From positions 1 to 22,459 of the forward strand of contig CAYMDP010000046.1 in NCBI GenBank assembly GCA_964389375.1: 22,459 nucleotides of DNA. The letters are read 5' to 3'. The notes beneath the pieces were generated by a model. The model did not search any database. It had not been told where the DNA came from and saw nothing but the letters and a program-made list of their open reading frames with translations. Shown here one piece after another: positions 8,006 to 16,561 of this stretch. Source of the DNA: CAYMDP01 sp964389375. Lineage in GTDB: Bacteria; Bdellovibrionota; Bdellovibrionia; Bdellovibrionales; UBA1609. Positions within the stretch are counted from its first letter, which is position 1; each line of letters starts with the position of its first letter. The translations under genes were made by a program, and so were the position numbers.

Positions 8006-9058
8006 ATGTTTGAATCCATTGTTGACCGAAAAATTAAAGTGGCTCTTGTTGGATGCGGACGCATTGCGAGCAAACACTTTGAAGCCTTTCAGAACTTTTC
8101 AACGGATATGGAACTTGTTGCGGTTTGTGACAACGATCCGAATGTCTTGGCCAAAGCAGAAGACTCTCAAAAGGTAAGAGCCTTCTCGAGCTTGCCGCAA
8201 CTTCTGTCGAACTCTGATGCAGATCTAATTGTATTAACAACTCCAAGTGGGCTGCACCCCTCACAAGCGATTCAATGTTTTCGGGCGGGAAGGCATGTCG
8301 TTAGTGAAAAGCCAATGGCGACTCGTCTAGCAGATGGGCTGGAAATGGTTAAAGTTGCAGATGAGACAAATCGACATCTGTTTGTTGTAAAACAAAACCG
8401 TCACAATCAAACGCTCTTAAATCTAAAGGCGGCCATAGATCAAGGACGCTTTGGAAAACTTCAGATGGTTTCGGTAAATGTGTTTTGGACACGACCTCAA
8501 GAGTATTATGACCAGGCGCCTTGGCGGGGCACTTGGGATATGGATGGTGGCGCTTTTATGAATCAAGCGAGCCACTATGTTGACCTGCTGGATTGGATGG
8601 TTGGGCCTGTAGAGAGTGTATTTTCTTACAACGCAACATTAGGTCGAGACATCGAAGCAGACGACACAGGTGTTGCCTGTATAAAATGGCGCTCGGGAGC
8701 TTTGGGTTCGATAAATGTGACCATGCTGACTTATCCCGAGAACTACGAAGGCTCGATCACAATTTTGGGAGAAAAGGGAACAGTTCGAATTGGTGGCGTC
8801 GCCGTGAATAAGATTGAGAAATGGACTTTTGCGGATAACAAAGAGTCTGATTTGAATATCAAAAATTCGAACTACGAAACTGCGAGTGTCTATGGTTTTG
8901 GCCATGCAGCTTACTACCGGAATGTGTTTCAGTCCCTACGTGGTTTAGAGACGCCTATGACCTGCGGCCGTCAGGGGCTTAGATCCCTTGAGCTATTATC
9001 GGCATTTTACAAATCGGCACGAGAAGGCAAATCGGTCTCTTTACCCTTAAACACCTAG
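8006..9058 (+). CDS. wbpB: UDP-GlcNAcA 3-dehydrogenase WbpB (Gfo/Idh/MocA family)
   Basis: A 350-residue NAD-dependent oxidoreductase. The Rossmann motif is VALVGCGRIA (G16-x-G18), the substrate/cofactor motif is SEKPMAT (E101-K102-P103), and GGAFMNQASHYVDLLDW carries the probable catalytic His190. In the WbpB/WlbA family this enzyme oxidises the 3-hydroxyl of UDP-GlcNAcA to a 3-keto sugar (EC 1.1.1.335), which the aminotransferase WbpE then aminates. Tyrosine- and tryptophan-rich YYDQAPWRGTW is a hallmark I associate with this branch. GAGGT lies 5 bases before ATG 8006, 12 bases after the wbpA stop. WbpE is not found next to it. Confidence 0.92.
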   Translation: MFESIVDRKIKVALVGCGRIASKHFEAFQNFSTDMELVAVCDNDPNVLAKAEDSQKVRAFSSLPQLLSNSDADLIVLTTPSGLHPSQAIQCFRAGRHVVSEKPMATRLADGLEMVKVADETNRHLFVVKQNRHNQTLLNLKAAIDQGRFGKLQMVSVNVFWTRPQEYYDQAPWRGTWDMDGGAFMNQASHYVDLLDWMVGPVESVFSYNATLGRDIEADDTGVACIKWRSGALGSINVTMLTYPENYEGSITILGEKGTVRIGGVAVNKIEKWTFADNKESDLNIKNSNYETASVYGFGHAAYYRNVFQSLRGLETPMTCGRQGLRSLELLSAFYKSAREGKSVSLPLNT

Positions 9059-9069
9059 GAGCTTTGAAA

Positions 9070-9636
9070 ATGCCATTAGGATATTTTTGTCACGAAACAT
9101 CCATAATCGACGAAGGGGCTCAGATCGGAGAGGGAAGCAAGATCTGGCATTGGGTGCATGTTTCTAGCGGTGCGAAAATTGGAAAAAACTGTTCTTTTGG
9201 ACAAAACGTCTATGTTGGTAACGACGTGCTGATTGGAAACAACTGCAAGGTTCAGAATAATGTTTCGATTTACGATGCCGTAACTTTAGAGGATGACGTT
9301 TTTTGTGGTCCGAGTATGGTTTTTACTAATGTCATCAATCCCCGCAGTCATGTGATACGAAAAAACGAATACAGAAGAACTGTGGTGCGCAAAGGCGCGA
9401 CCATCGGGGCAAACGCAACCATTATCTGTGGACACGAAGTGGGTTCTTTCGCATTTGTGGCCGCTGGTGCGGTTGTGACCAAAGATGTTCCGCCTCATGC
9501 TTTGGTGGCGGGAGTTCCTGCAAAAATTATTGGATGGATGAACGAAAGCGGGGAAAGGGAAGAAAATCCCGCCGCAGTGGAAGCCCTAAAAGCAGATGCT
9601 TTGCGCTGGAATGAAGAGAAGTCGAGATTGAGATGA
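9070..9636 (+). CDS. wbpD: UDP-GlcNAc3NA 3-N-acetyltransferase WbpD
   Basis: A 188-residue left-handed beta-helix acetyltransferase. Imperfect hexapeptide repeats run from about residue 10 to 145 (IGEGSKIW, VSSGAKIGKN, VYVGNDVLIGNN and later VRKGATIGANATI). The insertion loop FTNVINPRSHVIRKNEYRR is typical of the WbpD/WlbB group. It transfers acetyl from acetyl-CoA to the 3-amino group, giving UDP-GlcNAc3NAcA (EC 2.3.1.201). ATG 9070 is preferred to TTG 9064 because AGGAG (9057-9061) is 8 bases from the ATG but only 2 from the TTG; this site overlaps the wbpB stop. The stop overlaps the next start by 4 bp (ATGA), which suggests translational coupling. Confidence 0.93.
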   Translation: MPLGYFCHETSIIDEGAQIGEGSKIWHWVHVSSGAKIGKNCSFGQNVYVGNDVLIGNNCKVQNNVSIYDAVTLEDDVFCGPSMVFTNVINPRSHVIRKNEYRRTVVRKGATIGANATIICGHEVGSFAFVAAGAVVTKDVPPHALVAGVPAKIIGWMNESGEREENPAAVEALKADALRWNEEKSRLR

Positions 9637-11546
9637 TTTTCACGCTGGCCAATTTACCGAGAAAACTTAAGCAAGCCATAATGGTGCTTAGCGATCTATT
9701 TATTTTGCCCTTTGCATTTTGGGCAGCTTTAGCGCTCAGATTAAGTTCTTGGACTCCGGAAGTTCCGTCAATGTACATTTTGTTAGTTGCGGCGCCTTTA
9801 ATTGCGATTCCGATTTTTGTTCCTCTTGGACTTTATCGAACAGTTTTACGTTATGCCGATGAACGATTATTTTTTACGACGATCTATGGAATTTCATTAA
9901 CGGTTCTGGTCATGGCGCTTTTTGTTCTAATGATGAACATTACCGGCATTCCGCGCTCTGCTTTTATTATTTTTTGGTTTTTGGCTGTCGGCTTTGTTAG
10001 TGCAATTCGAATTTTTGCTCGAGAGATTATTAAGAGAGTAGAAAGTCGAGAATCCGGAAGAAAAAGACAAAGAATTGCTGTTTACGGAGCCGGAAAAGCA
10101 GGGATTCAACTTGCGATGGCATTAAGATCCAGCCCAGAATTTCGAGTGGTTGCTTTTTTTGACGAAGACTTGGATTTACATGGGACAAATGTTTTTGGTT
10201 TAAGAGTGTTTTCGCCTCAACGGATTCACAAGGTGGTCAACGCCTTGGATATTAAAGGTGTTATCCTGGCGATTCCTTCGGCTTCGAGGGCAAGACGAGC
10301 CGAGGTGATTCAAACGCTTGAACCCCTAGGACTTAATTTAAGAACTTTGCCTGGAATGGCAGAGCTTGTCGACAACAAGGTCAGAATTGAAGACTTAAGG
10401 GAAGTTGGGATTGAAGATATACTTGGACGTGATCCAATTCCTCCGAACGAATTGTTAATGACAAAAAAAATTGAGGGTTTGGTCGTCCTTGTCACTGGCG
10501 CAGGTGGCTCTATCGGCTCTGAACTGTGCCGACAGATCGTTCAAAGAAACCCATCCAAATTGATCCTTGTCGAAAACTCAGAATTGGCACTTTATCGAAT
10601 CGATATGGAGTTAAGACAGTTTTGCCCAGGGGTAAAGATTGTCCCGATCCTTGGTGATGTTAAAAATCAATCTATTTTGCGGGATCTATTTAAATCACAT
10701 GGGGTACAAACTATTTTTCATGCGGCGGCATATAAGCACGTTCCCTTGGTCGAAAGCAATATCGCAGTGGGTGTGCAGAATAACGTTATAGGCACTCTTG
10801 CTACAGCACTGGCTGCGGTGGAGTGCGGGGTGTCTTCATTTGTATTGATATCGACGGACAAAGCCGTGCGGCCGACCAATATAATGGGGGCAAGCAAACG
10901 ACTTGCCGAGATGCTTGTTCAGGCGATCGCCAAAAATTCTTCCGACGAGGCAACGGGCTTTAGTATTGTTCGATTTGGAAATGTTCTGGGATCAAGTGGG
11001 TCGGTGGTTCCATTGTTTAAAGATCAAATTCGTAGAGGTGGTCCGATTACGATCACTCATCCCGATATTACAAGATACTTTATGACTATCCCCGAGGCAG
11101 CCCAGCTTGTAATCCAGGCGGGCTCTCTTTGTAAGGGTGGTGAAGTTTTTGTTTTGGATATGGGCGAGCCGATTAAAATCCTAACTCTTGCAAAAAAGAT
11201 GATTCAGTTAAGCGGACTGAGTGTGAAAGACAGTGAAAATCCAGAGGGAGATATTGCCTTGGATTTTGTGGGCCTAAGACCCGGTGAGAAATTATTTGAA
11301 GAACTGATTATTGGAAAAAATGTTTCTAGAACGGAGCATCCTCGAATTATGAGAGCTGAAGAACATTTTGTTCATTGGAGTGAGCTAAAGGATGTCTTGG
11401 TGAACTTAGAGCAAATGTGTCTAAGGGGTGATTCAGGCGGAGTCCGAAACCTTTTAATTGAATGGGTTGCGGAGTACGAACCCCAAGGTGAGTCCGTTCT
11501 CGCGAAGACCCCTGGGGTGGTTTCGACCCCTGGGATCTATTGGTAA
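9633..11546 (+). CDS. wbpM: Membrane-bound UDP-HexNAc 4,6-dehydratase (WbpM/CapD/PglF type)
   Basis: A 637-residue protein in the large class of nucleoside-diphosphate-sugar dehydratases. Residues 1-130 hold about four transmembrane helices. A first Rossmann-like domain (YGAGKAG, 151-157) follows, and then the catalytic SDR domain with TGAGGSIG (288-295), FHAAAYKHVPLVE, STDKAVRPTN and MGASKR. The active-site set is D409, K410, M418 and K422; methionine replaces the usual SDR tyrosine, as in WbpM and PglF. It makes UDP-4-keto-6-deoxy-HexNAc, precursor of UDP-QuiNAc, UDP-FucNAc or bacillosamine-type sugars. No dedicated 4-reductase or aminotransferase is seen in the window. It starts at ATG 9633, 4 bp inside wbpD, and ends the plus-strand operon; no convincing terminator lies in the 59 bases that follow. 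Confidence 0.92.
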   Translation: MIFTLANLPRKLKQAIMVLSDLFILPFAFWAALALRLSSWTPEVPSMYILLVAAPLIAIPIFVPLGLYRTVLRYADERLFFTTIYGISLTVLVMALFVLMMNITGIPRSAFIIFWFLAVGFVSAIRIFAREIIKRVESRESGRKRQRIAVYGAGKAGIQLAMALRSSPEFRVVAFFDEDLDLHGTNVFGLRVFSPQRIHKVVNALDIKGVILAIPSASRARRAEVIQTLEPLGLNLRTLPGMAELVDNKVRIEDLREVGIEDILGRDPIPPNELLMTKKIEGLVVLVTGAGGSIGSELCRQIVQRNPSKLILVENSELALYRIDMELRQFCPGVKIVPILGDVKNQSILRDLFKSHGVQTIFHAAAYKHVPLVESNIAVGVQNNVIGTLATALAAVECGVSSFVLISTDKAVRPTNIMGASKRLAEMLVQAIAKNSSDEATGFSIVRFGNVLGSSGSVVPLFKDQIRRGGPITITHPDITRYFMTIPEAAQLVIQAGSLCKGGEVFVLDMGEPIKILTLAKKMIQLSGLSVKDSENPEGDIALDFVGLRPGEKLFEELIIGKNVSRTEHPRIMRAEEHFVHWSELKDVLVNLEQMCLRGDSGGVRNLLIEWVAEYEPQGESVLAKTPGVVSTPGIYW

Positions 11547-11605
11547 GCGGATCTCAGACTTAAATCGTCTATATTTTTTGATTAATTTCTTTTGTTTAAC
11601 TATTT

Positions 11606-12895
11606 CTATCTTAGTTCTAAGCCGAGTGTTTTTTTGGTTAACCCCTTCAGCAACACTGGAAACAGGACTAGCATAATGGAAGTCCCAAGTGCGGCCCCCA
11701 GAATTCCAAGAAATGGTACGAATGCCAGGTTTAGGAACACATTTATTCCGCAAAGTTGAAGCATAAGTCGTGTATGCGCTAATGGATGGCCCCCAAGTGC
11801 TAGGCTCATCCAAAATGGGGAGTATCTAGCGCAAATCGTTGCGCCAACTAATAAGATTATCAGAGAAGGCAGCCCATCTTTAAGCCCTGGATCAAGAGAT
11901 AAAAGATCGATCATGGGTACGAATATAGTCCCCAGTACCATGCTCGTAAAAAGGGTTGCCCAAAGACTGAAGCTTCCCCACTTTTTAAAAATTGAACTGA
12001 TTTGATTTTGATTTTTATCAGCGAGAGACCGAGTCAATCGCCGGTTTAAGACGGTTCTGAAGACGACTCCAATCTGAAAGACTCCTTCCATCAGAAGGGC
12101 CGCGAAGCTATAGATACCGACGAGAGCCGGAGAAACAAAAACAGATAGGACTAGGACGTCGATGCGAGTGTTTAGTTCTATTGCAAGGTGGCTTGGCATG
12201 GCTCGCCAACTGAAAACTGCATGACGGGCTAGCCAGTTGACTTGATCTTGCCCAATTTGGGTGCCCTTTAGTAATCGGGTGACTAGCAGTCCTACACCAA
12301 CAAATGCTCCCGCGAGCTCTCCCGCAAAAAGAAGTTGTCCGAGAAGCGAGGGGTGGCTTTGATTTATTATCACAAGAAAAATTGTGCCTGCGACCCAAAC
12401 AAGGGGTCGAATCATCTGAAGGTAAGCCAATGTGTGGAGGTGGTCTGCGGCATTTAGAATGGATATGACGACCTTGTTAAAACCGAATAATCCAATTGCA
12501 AATGCGGTCCACTGAATTCCCTCGCTCAATCCTGGGCTAGAGAATGCAGTCTCAACAAAATTTGCAGAACTATAAACAAGTCCGATCGCAATCAGACCAG
12601 TCAAAAAGACTAGTTGAAGTGCAGATTTACAACTCTTATTCCAAGAGTAAGTGCCAATCTCCAAATTGCTTAAGTGTCGAAGGCAGGAAAGGTGAATTCC
12701 AAAGGCCGCAATTTGACCAGCAATAATGTGGATGGTTGCAAGCTGGTTAAGTTGTCCAACGGCAAGAACACCAAACTGTCGACCTAAGAGAGTGCTAATA
12801 GCGAGTCCGGACACAGCAAGGACACAAGTGCTGAAACCGTTGGAGACAATTCGAGCCGTGCTTGAATCAAAATCAAACCTAAGTTTTTTGTTCAT
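11606..12895 (-). CDS. wzx: Wzx-type polysaccharide flippase 2
   Basis: A 429-residue integral membrane protein with about 12 hydrophobic segments, consistent with the MOP flippase superfamily. The N-terminus has GFSTCVLAVSGLAISTLLGRQFGV, condensed to a first helix ending in LLGRQFGV, which corresponds to the LLxRxxxP/G turn of flippases. LAIELNTRIDVLVLSVFVSP, mid-protein, resembles the conserved helix-7 region, and the last two helices are paired as usual. It is clearly different in sequence from the flippase at 1843-3210, so it is not a recent duplicate. It is the last gene of the long minus-strand block; the ATG at 12895 follows the upstream stop by 24 bases with a weak TGAGA ribosome site. 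Confidence 0.75.
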   Translation of the reverse strand: MNKKLRFDFDSSTARIVSNGFSTCVLAVSGLAISTLLGRQFGVLAVGQLNQLATIHIIAGQIAAFGIHLSCLRHLSNLEIGTYSWNKSCKSALQLVFLTGLIAIGLVYSSANFVETAFSSPGLSEGIQWTAFAIGLFGFNKVVISILNAADHLHTLAYLQMIRPLVWVAGTIFLVIINQSHPSLLGQLLFAGELAGAFVGVGLLVTRLLKGTQIGQDQVNWLARHAVFSWRAMPSHLAIELNTRIDVLVLSVFVSPALVGIYSFAALLMEGVFQIGVVFRTVLNRRLTRSLADKNQNQISSIFKKWGSFSLWATLFTSMVLGTIFVPMIDLLSLDPGLKDGLPSLIILLVGATICARYSPFWMSLALGGHPLAHTRLMLQLCGINVFLNLAFVPFLGILGAALGTSIMLVLFPVLLKGLTKKTLGLELR

Positions 12896-12919
12896 AAGGT
12901 CTCAATGATCACCGCTTTA

Positions 12920-14428
12920 TCACTCCTTCGCCGAAATTTCTGAGTCGCGAGAGACTGAGTATGCAACTATGGCAAACAAAGAGAGTTGGTAGTGGTACGG
13001 CATACTAACAAAGCTGTTGCCGCTAAAGATTGCGAACATAAATGCCGCGGTCATAGCGAACGCAATTTCGATAAATCCCATTCTGTTCAGAGCTATCGCT
13101 CCCCGAACTTGGAAATATAAAAAGACAAGGACTGCGAACAAGCCCAAAAGGCCAGAGTAAAGTGTTGCAGATACCAAATAATTGTGGGGGTAATCAAAAG
13201 TCTTTTTATTCACAACTACGGAGCTTTCAGGGGAAACATTGAGCAGGGCTTCGCCGTAGCCGAATCCATTTCCAAGGAGTTTCTGAGGCCAAGAATATTC
13301 GGAGAAAATCCGGTAAGATTCTTTCCAAAGGAGTATCCGCGAGCTAGTGAGCCCATCGTTCGATTCAAGGAAGGAAAGGAGGTGGTCGGTAGATTTTCCA
13401 CGTCCCACTTCCGAATAAAGATGATCTTCCGCCCGCAACTGCCCTTGGATGGGGTCTAGGTTCTCCATTCCAATCTTTTGACAATACTCCTGAGAAAATG
13501 GAATTAAGCTGCACTGCCGGTAAAACCAAGAGTTCACCTGGTGAAGAACCTCATGGTGAGGTAAGCCAATGGAGCCTGTAATTAAATTTCTAGATGAAGG
13601 GCCAATTCCAAACAGAAAACTCATAAAAATAAGATTGGTAAAAAAAGATGCCAAGATAGAAGCCAAGACTGTGTTGCGGAGAGCAGCCTTGATTTGAGGA
13701 GAGTGGGACAATCTACGGCTGTAAATAAGGATCAAAAACACCCCCCATAAAACAAAAAGGGTCAATAGGCCTCGTCTAGAGAACGAAATAGAGATCGAAA
13801 GGGTGATAAGAAAAGACAACAAATAAAAGAGCCGATTTTGTAACTGAAGCAGTCTTAGACGAAGGCAAGCAAACAGGGATATTAATCCTAACAACATGGC
13901 GAGCGCGAAAGAATTATAGTCTCTTGAGATTGAGGTGCCGTAGCTGGACAAGGTTTCTCGCAGGTAGTGCCCCGGGATCGCTCCCGACAAAAGAAGTGCA
14001 AATTTAAAAAGACTTATGATGGCAACGACACTGGCAAAAATAAAAAATAACTTCAAAAGGAGTTCACTCATTCTTTTGAGATTTTCTTTCGACTGCAGGG
14101 CTACGAAGAGCAAGAGCACAAATGAGAAAAGGTAAACTAGGAGTTTTGCAAGGTCATGTATGACCACAGGGGCAACCCGACCATCATTTATAACTCCGCC
14201 CATCAAGCCAATTGCCGGTAACATAATAAAGAAAGTGGTCCGATCAAATAAAAGTTTGCGGTGAAATCTAAGAGCTGTAGGCAGTTCTTTTGCTGAATAA
14301 ATAAAGACTGTGACCAGGGCAATCAAAAGAGTAATTCGCCCGATTTCCCCCAATACAGCTCGAGATATATCAGTAAAAACAAAAAGCGAAACGACCATAG
14401 TAAGATCAAGGCAAATTCTATTGATCAC
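12920..14428 (-). CDS. O-antigen ligase/polymerase-like membrane protein 2
   Basis: A 502-residue inner-membrane protein with about 11-12 hydrophobic helices. The Wzy_C pattern is present: ISFSRRGLLTLFVLWG in the middle, SRILLWKESYRIFSEY before the large loop end, and YPHNYLVSATLYSGLLG (PHNY at about 414-417). The large periplasmic loop before it is unusually long and charged (QVNSWFYRQCS to SNDGLT). Role as Wzy polymerase or as ligase cannot be told; the first such protein is at 565-1857. The start is GTG 14428, which overlaps the upstream gene by 11 bp; ATG at 14398 is possible but lacks a ribosome site and shortens the first helix. Confidence 0.78.
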   Translation of the reverse strand: MINRICLDLTMVVSLFVFTDISRAVLGEIGRITLLIALVTVFIYSAKELPTALRFHRKLLFDRTTFFIMLPAIGLMGGVINDGRVAPVVIHDLAKLLVYLFSFVLLLFVALQSKENLKRMSELLLKLFFIFASVVAIISLFKFALLLSGAIPGHYLRETLSSYGTSISRDYNSFALAMLLGLISLFACLRLRLLQLQNRLFYLLSFLITLSISISFSRRGLLTLFVLWGVFLILIYSRRLSHSPQIKAALRNTVLASILASFFTNLIFMSFLFGIGPSSRNLITGSIGLPHHEVLHQVNSWFYRQCSLIPFSQEYCQKIGMENLDPIQGQLRAEDHLYSEVGRGKSTDHLLSFLESNDGLTSSRILLWKESYRIFSEYSWPQKLLGNGFGYGEALLNVSPESSVVVNKKTFDYPHNYLVSATLYSGLLGLFAVLVFLYFQVRGAIALNRMGFIEIAFAMTAAFMFAIFSGNSFVSMPYHYQLSLFAIVAYSVSRDSEISAKE

Positions 14429-16436
14429 GAGACTTTCTCGCTAAGAACGCAGCCATCATAAGTAAGAATAAGGGTATCGTGAGGGCTCCGTAGGTAAACA
14501 AAATTGTGGTAAAAAATGTTCCAGATAGATTCGTGGCAGCGATTCCTACTCCAGCGATTGCAGCTGTTTTATAGGGCGGAGGAAGGTTTCTTACTAGCAG
14601 AATGAGGCTGTCTAAAATTACCGGGATAACCAGCAGCGGAAATAGAATCCAGGGTCCTAGGCTGCTTAGATAAAGAATCATAAAAGGAGTATTCGCACTC
14701 ACGGATTTTATTGAGTGTGTGTAGTTGAGGCCAACAAGCTGAAGCAGATTAATAGGCTCTTCTCCAAAAAAAGGAGCAATCTTTGGAAGTGCGCCAAAGA
14801 GGCCGACTGGACCGTGGAGGAAATAATGGTCAAGGTACCAGACCGAATCAATAAAGGGTCTGACAAAAGCTCGCTCAAGCATGTTTAGGTAGTTTAATAC
14901 TAAACCTTGAGACCGGTGAGCTGCATCATAGAACAAACTAAAACAGGTTGGGACCATAAGAAGTCCAAGGCCTAATATGGGTATAACGAAGACCATCTTC
15001 GAGCGGCGACTAATCAGATAGTTTGCAAAGACAATCGTGATTCCTAGCATTGCACCCAAGATGCGTGCGCCATAGATGCTCAAAAAAACAAAGCACACAA
15101 ATATTGCGAGAAGACTAATGACACTTTGAAAGCCATATTTTTTTAAGTTTCTAAGTCCAGCGCGGATAATAAAGCTGGCAAGAATACCGATGATGGGGCA
15201 GATGGTTGCTGCGGCAAAGGAGTAAATGTATTTTAAGCTATTACTTGGAAGTAGCTTTAGACCTTTCTCTCGGGTTGATACTGAAAAATCTTGATCGAAA
15301 AAGAGTGCATACAATCCAGTCTCCTTTAATGGGACGTGGTGAAGGTACCAAAATAGAATTAGGATCAAGACTGCCGAAAGCGAAACAACCGTAGTGAATA
15401 GCAGGGGCAAATAATTTTCAATCCTATCGCGAAATGATTGCAGTTCCAGATAAGTCTCATTTGCGATTTGTCTGAAACTCAGGATCGAAATGACTAGCCA
15501 CATAAGCGGGTACAAGAAGAGGGCCGCCAAAAACAATTTAATTTCAGGAAGGAAAAGCTCGATAGTGTTTGAGTAAAGGGCCGCTCCATATTGGAAGTGA
15601 ATATGAAAGAATATGAGGAAGACAAAGCTGGGTTTGGTCAGGAGCTGAGGCATTTTAATGTAGGACACAAGGATCATCGCCGCGGTCGAAAGGGTCAGTA
15701 ACCAGCTGAATATTTGTAAAGAGGATATTCTTTTCCTATCTTTCCCGGGCGCCGCTTTAGGGGCCAAATTTTCGTATTCAGAAATCTTACTGCTATCCTC
15801 GGGAGTACTGATCTTGAGCTTTATACTATAAAGAATCGGATCGAGCGCCGTCAAAATTTTTGAACCAAGGGAGTCGTGACTGATGACTAGTCTAAAGAGC
15901 ATGGCCCTTCTGTCCATACTTAAGAAGTCAATTTTTTCGAGCCTCAGTGATTCGGCATTTACCCACAAACGAAGATTCGGATAAACAGCTTTAAAGTTCT
16001 CCTTTGGAGTAAGTTCCATCACCAGAAAATCGGAAATCTTTCTGGGCGTTGAGATGACTTCAAACTCAGCTAATGGAGGTCGAATTAAAAAAATATTTGG
16101 AATTCCCGAAACCTCTGGGCCATTTTCTATCGAAAGAGGCGGCAATGATGTCGTACTTACATGAAGCGAGCTGGCAGCTGGGTGGTGCTGTGATATTTGT
16201 TCCGCCTTGAGTTGAAACCAGTTTTCGGTCCCGCTTTGCCGAACTTGATAGTCTCGTCCGTCATTAGCACGACGGACTTCAATTTTGAGCGCATTGAATT
16301 TTGGATTCGGGGCAGATAGAACTTCGGTAGAATTGTAGAAGGTATAAGACCAGTCAGCGCTGAGTTTTTCCAGGCTGGGCAGAGGTTCCGTCGCCGAGGC
16401 CACGGAAAATAACAAATGGAAAAGAAATAACAGCAT
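14418..16436 (-). CDS. Secreted-domain/polytopic membrane protein of unknown function
   Basis: A 672-residue protein I do not recognise with confidence. Residues 1-15 (MLLFLFHLLFSVASA) form a signal peptide with an ASA cleavage site. Residues about 20-230 form a hydrophilic, beta-rich periplasmic domain; the stretch 138-182 (LVMELTPKENF, then LRLWVNAESLRLEKIDF) recalls LolA/outer-membrane lipoprotein sorting folds, which is only suggestive. From about 240 there are about 9-11 membrane helices. A late loop with HSIKSVSANTPF (574-585) followed by YLSSLGPWILFPLL resembles the conserved loop-helix of some Wzy polymerases. ATG 16436 is chosen: TTG 16508 lies inside the -35 box of a strong promoter and would mask the signal peptide. 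It overlaps the next gene by 11 bp. Confidence 0.8.
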   Translation of the reverse strand: MLLFLFHLLFSVASATEPLPSLEKLSADWSYTFYNSTEVLSAPNPKFNALKIEVRRANDGRDYQVRQSGTENWFQLKAEQISQHHPAASSLHVSTTSLPPLSIENGPEVSGIPNIFLIRPPLAEFEVISTPRKISDFLVMELTPKENFKAVYPNLRLWVNAESLRLEKIDFLSMDRRAMLFRLVISHDSLGSKILTALDPILYSIKLKISTPEDSSKISEYENLAPKAAPGKDRKRISSLQIFSWLLTLSTAAMILVSYIKMPQLLTKPSFVFLIFFHIHFQYGAALYSNTIELFLPEIKLFLAALFLYPLMWLVISILSFRQIANETYLELQSFRDRIENYLPLLFTTVVSLSAVLILILFWYLHHVPLKETGLYALFFDQDFSVSTREKGLKLLPSNSLKYIYSFAAATICPIIGILASFIIRAGLRNLKKYGFQSVISLLAIFVCFVFLSIYGARILGAMLGITIVFANYLISRRSKMVFVIPILGLGLLMVPTCFSLFYDAAHRSQGLVLNYLNMLERAFVRPFIDSVWYLDHYFLHGPVGLFGALPKIAPFFGEEPINLLQLVGLNYTHSIKSVSANTPFMILYLSSLGPWILFPLLVIPVILDSLILLVRNLPPPYKTAAIAGVGIAATNLSGTFFTTILFTYGALTIPLFLLMMAAFLARKSRDQ

Positions 16437-16479
16437 ACGAAGCTCTTCCCCTAACAAAGCAGTAGTCTGTGAGTCCGAA

Positions 16480-16508
16480 ATTATAGTGCACTCTTCAGAG
16501 GGAATCAA
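16480..16508 (-). promoter_or_regulatory. Strong internal sigma-70 promoter
   Basis: On the minus strand, TTGATT (16503-16508) is followed after exactly 17 bases by a perfect TATAAT (16480-16485). Transcription would begin near 16473, giving a leader of about 37 bases before ATG 16436, with GGGGAAGAG as ribosome site. It lies in the 125-base gap between two co-directional genes and would give the 672-aa, ligase-like and flippase genes their own transcript. Confidence 0.7.
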
Positions 16509-16561
16509 AGAGCTATTTGATGGGCATCTTGCGAAAATTTCTTAAAATTCGGAGGATGGGA

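Noticed and set aside
11507..11534. GACCCCTGGG repeated at 11507-11516 and 11525-11534, considered as a terminator or repeat element
   Set aside because: It lies within the dehydratase coding region, encodes a TPG-VVS-TPG repeat, forms only a 5-bp stem and has no T-run after it.
11547..11605. Possible bidirectional terminator between wbpM-like gene and flippase 2
   Set aside because: Only a 4-bp AGAC/GTCT stem precedes a T-run near 11570; too weak to call.
11454..11813. 119-aa minus-strand reading frame at the convergent junction
   Set aside because: It overlaps both the dehydratase and flippase 2 in a different frame and its composition is not protein-like.
16434..16508. TTG 16508 as start of the 672-aa protein
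   Set aside because: It falls inside the -35 box of the promoter and would put 24 hydrophilic residues in front of a clear signal peptide.
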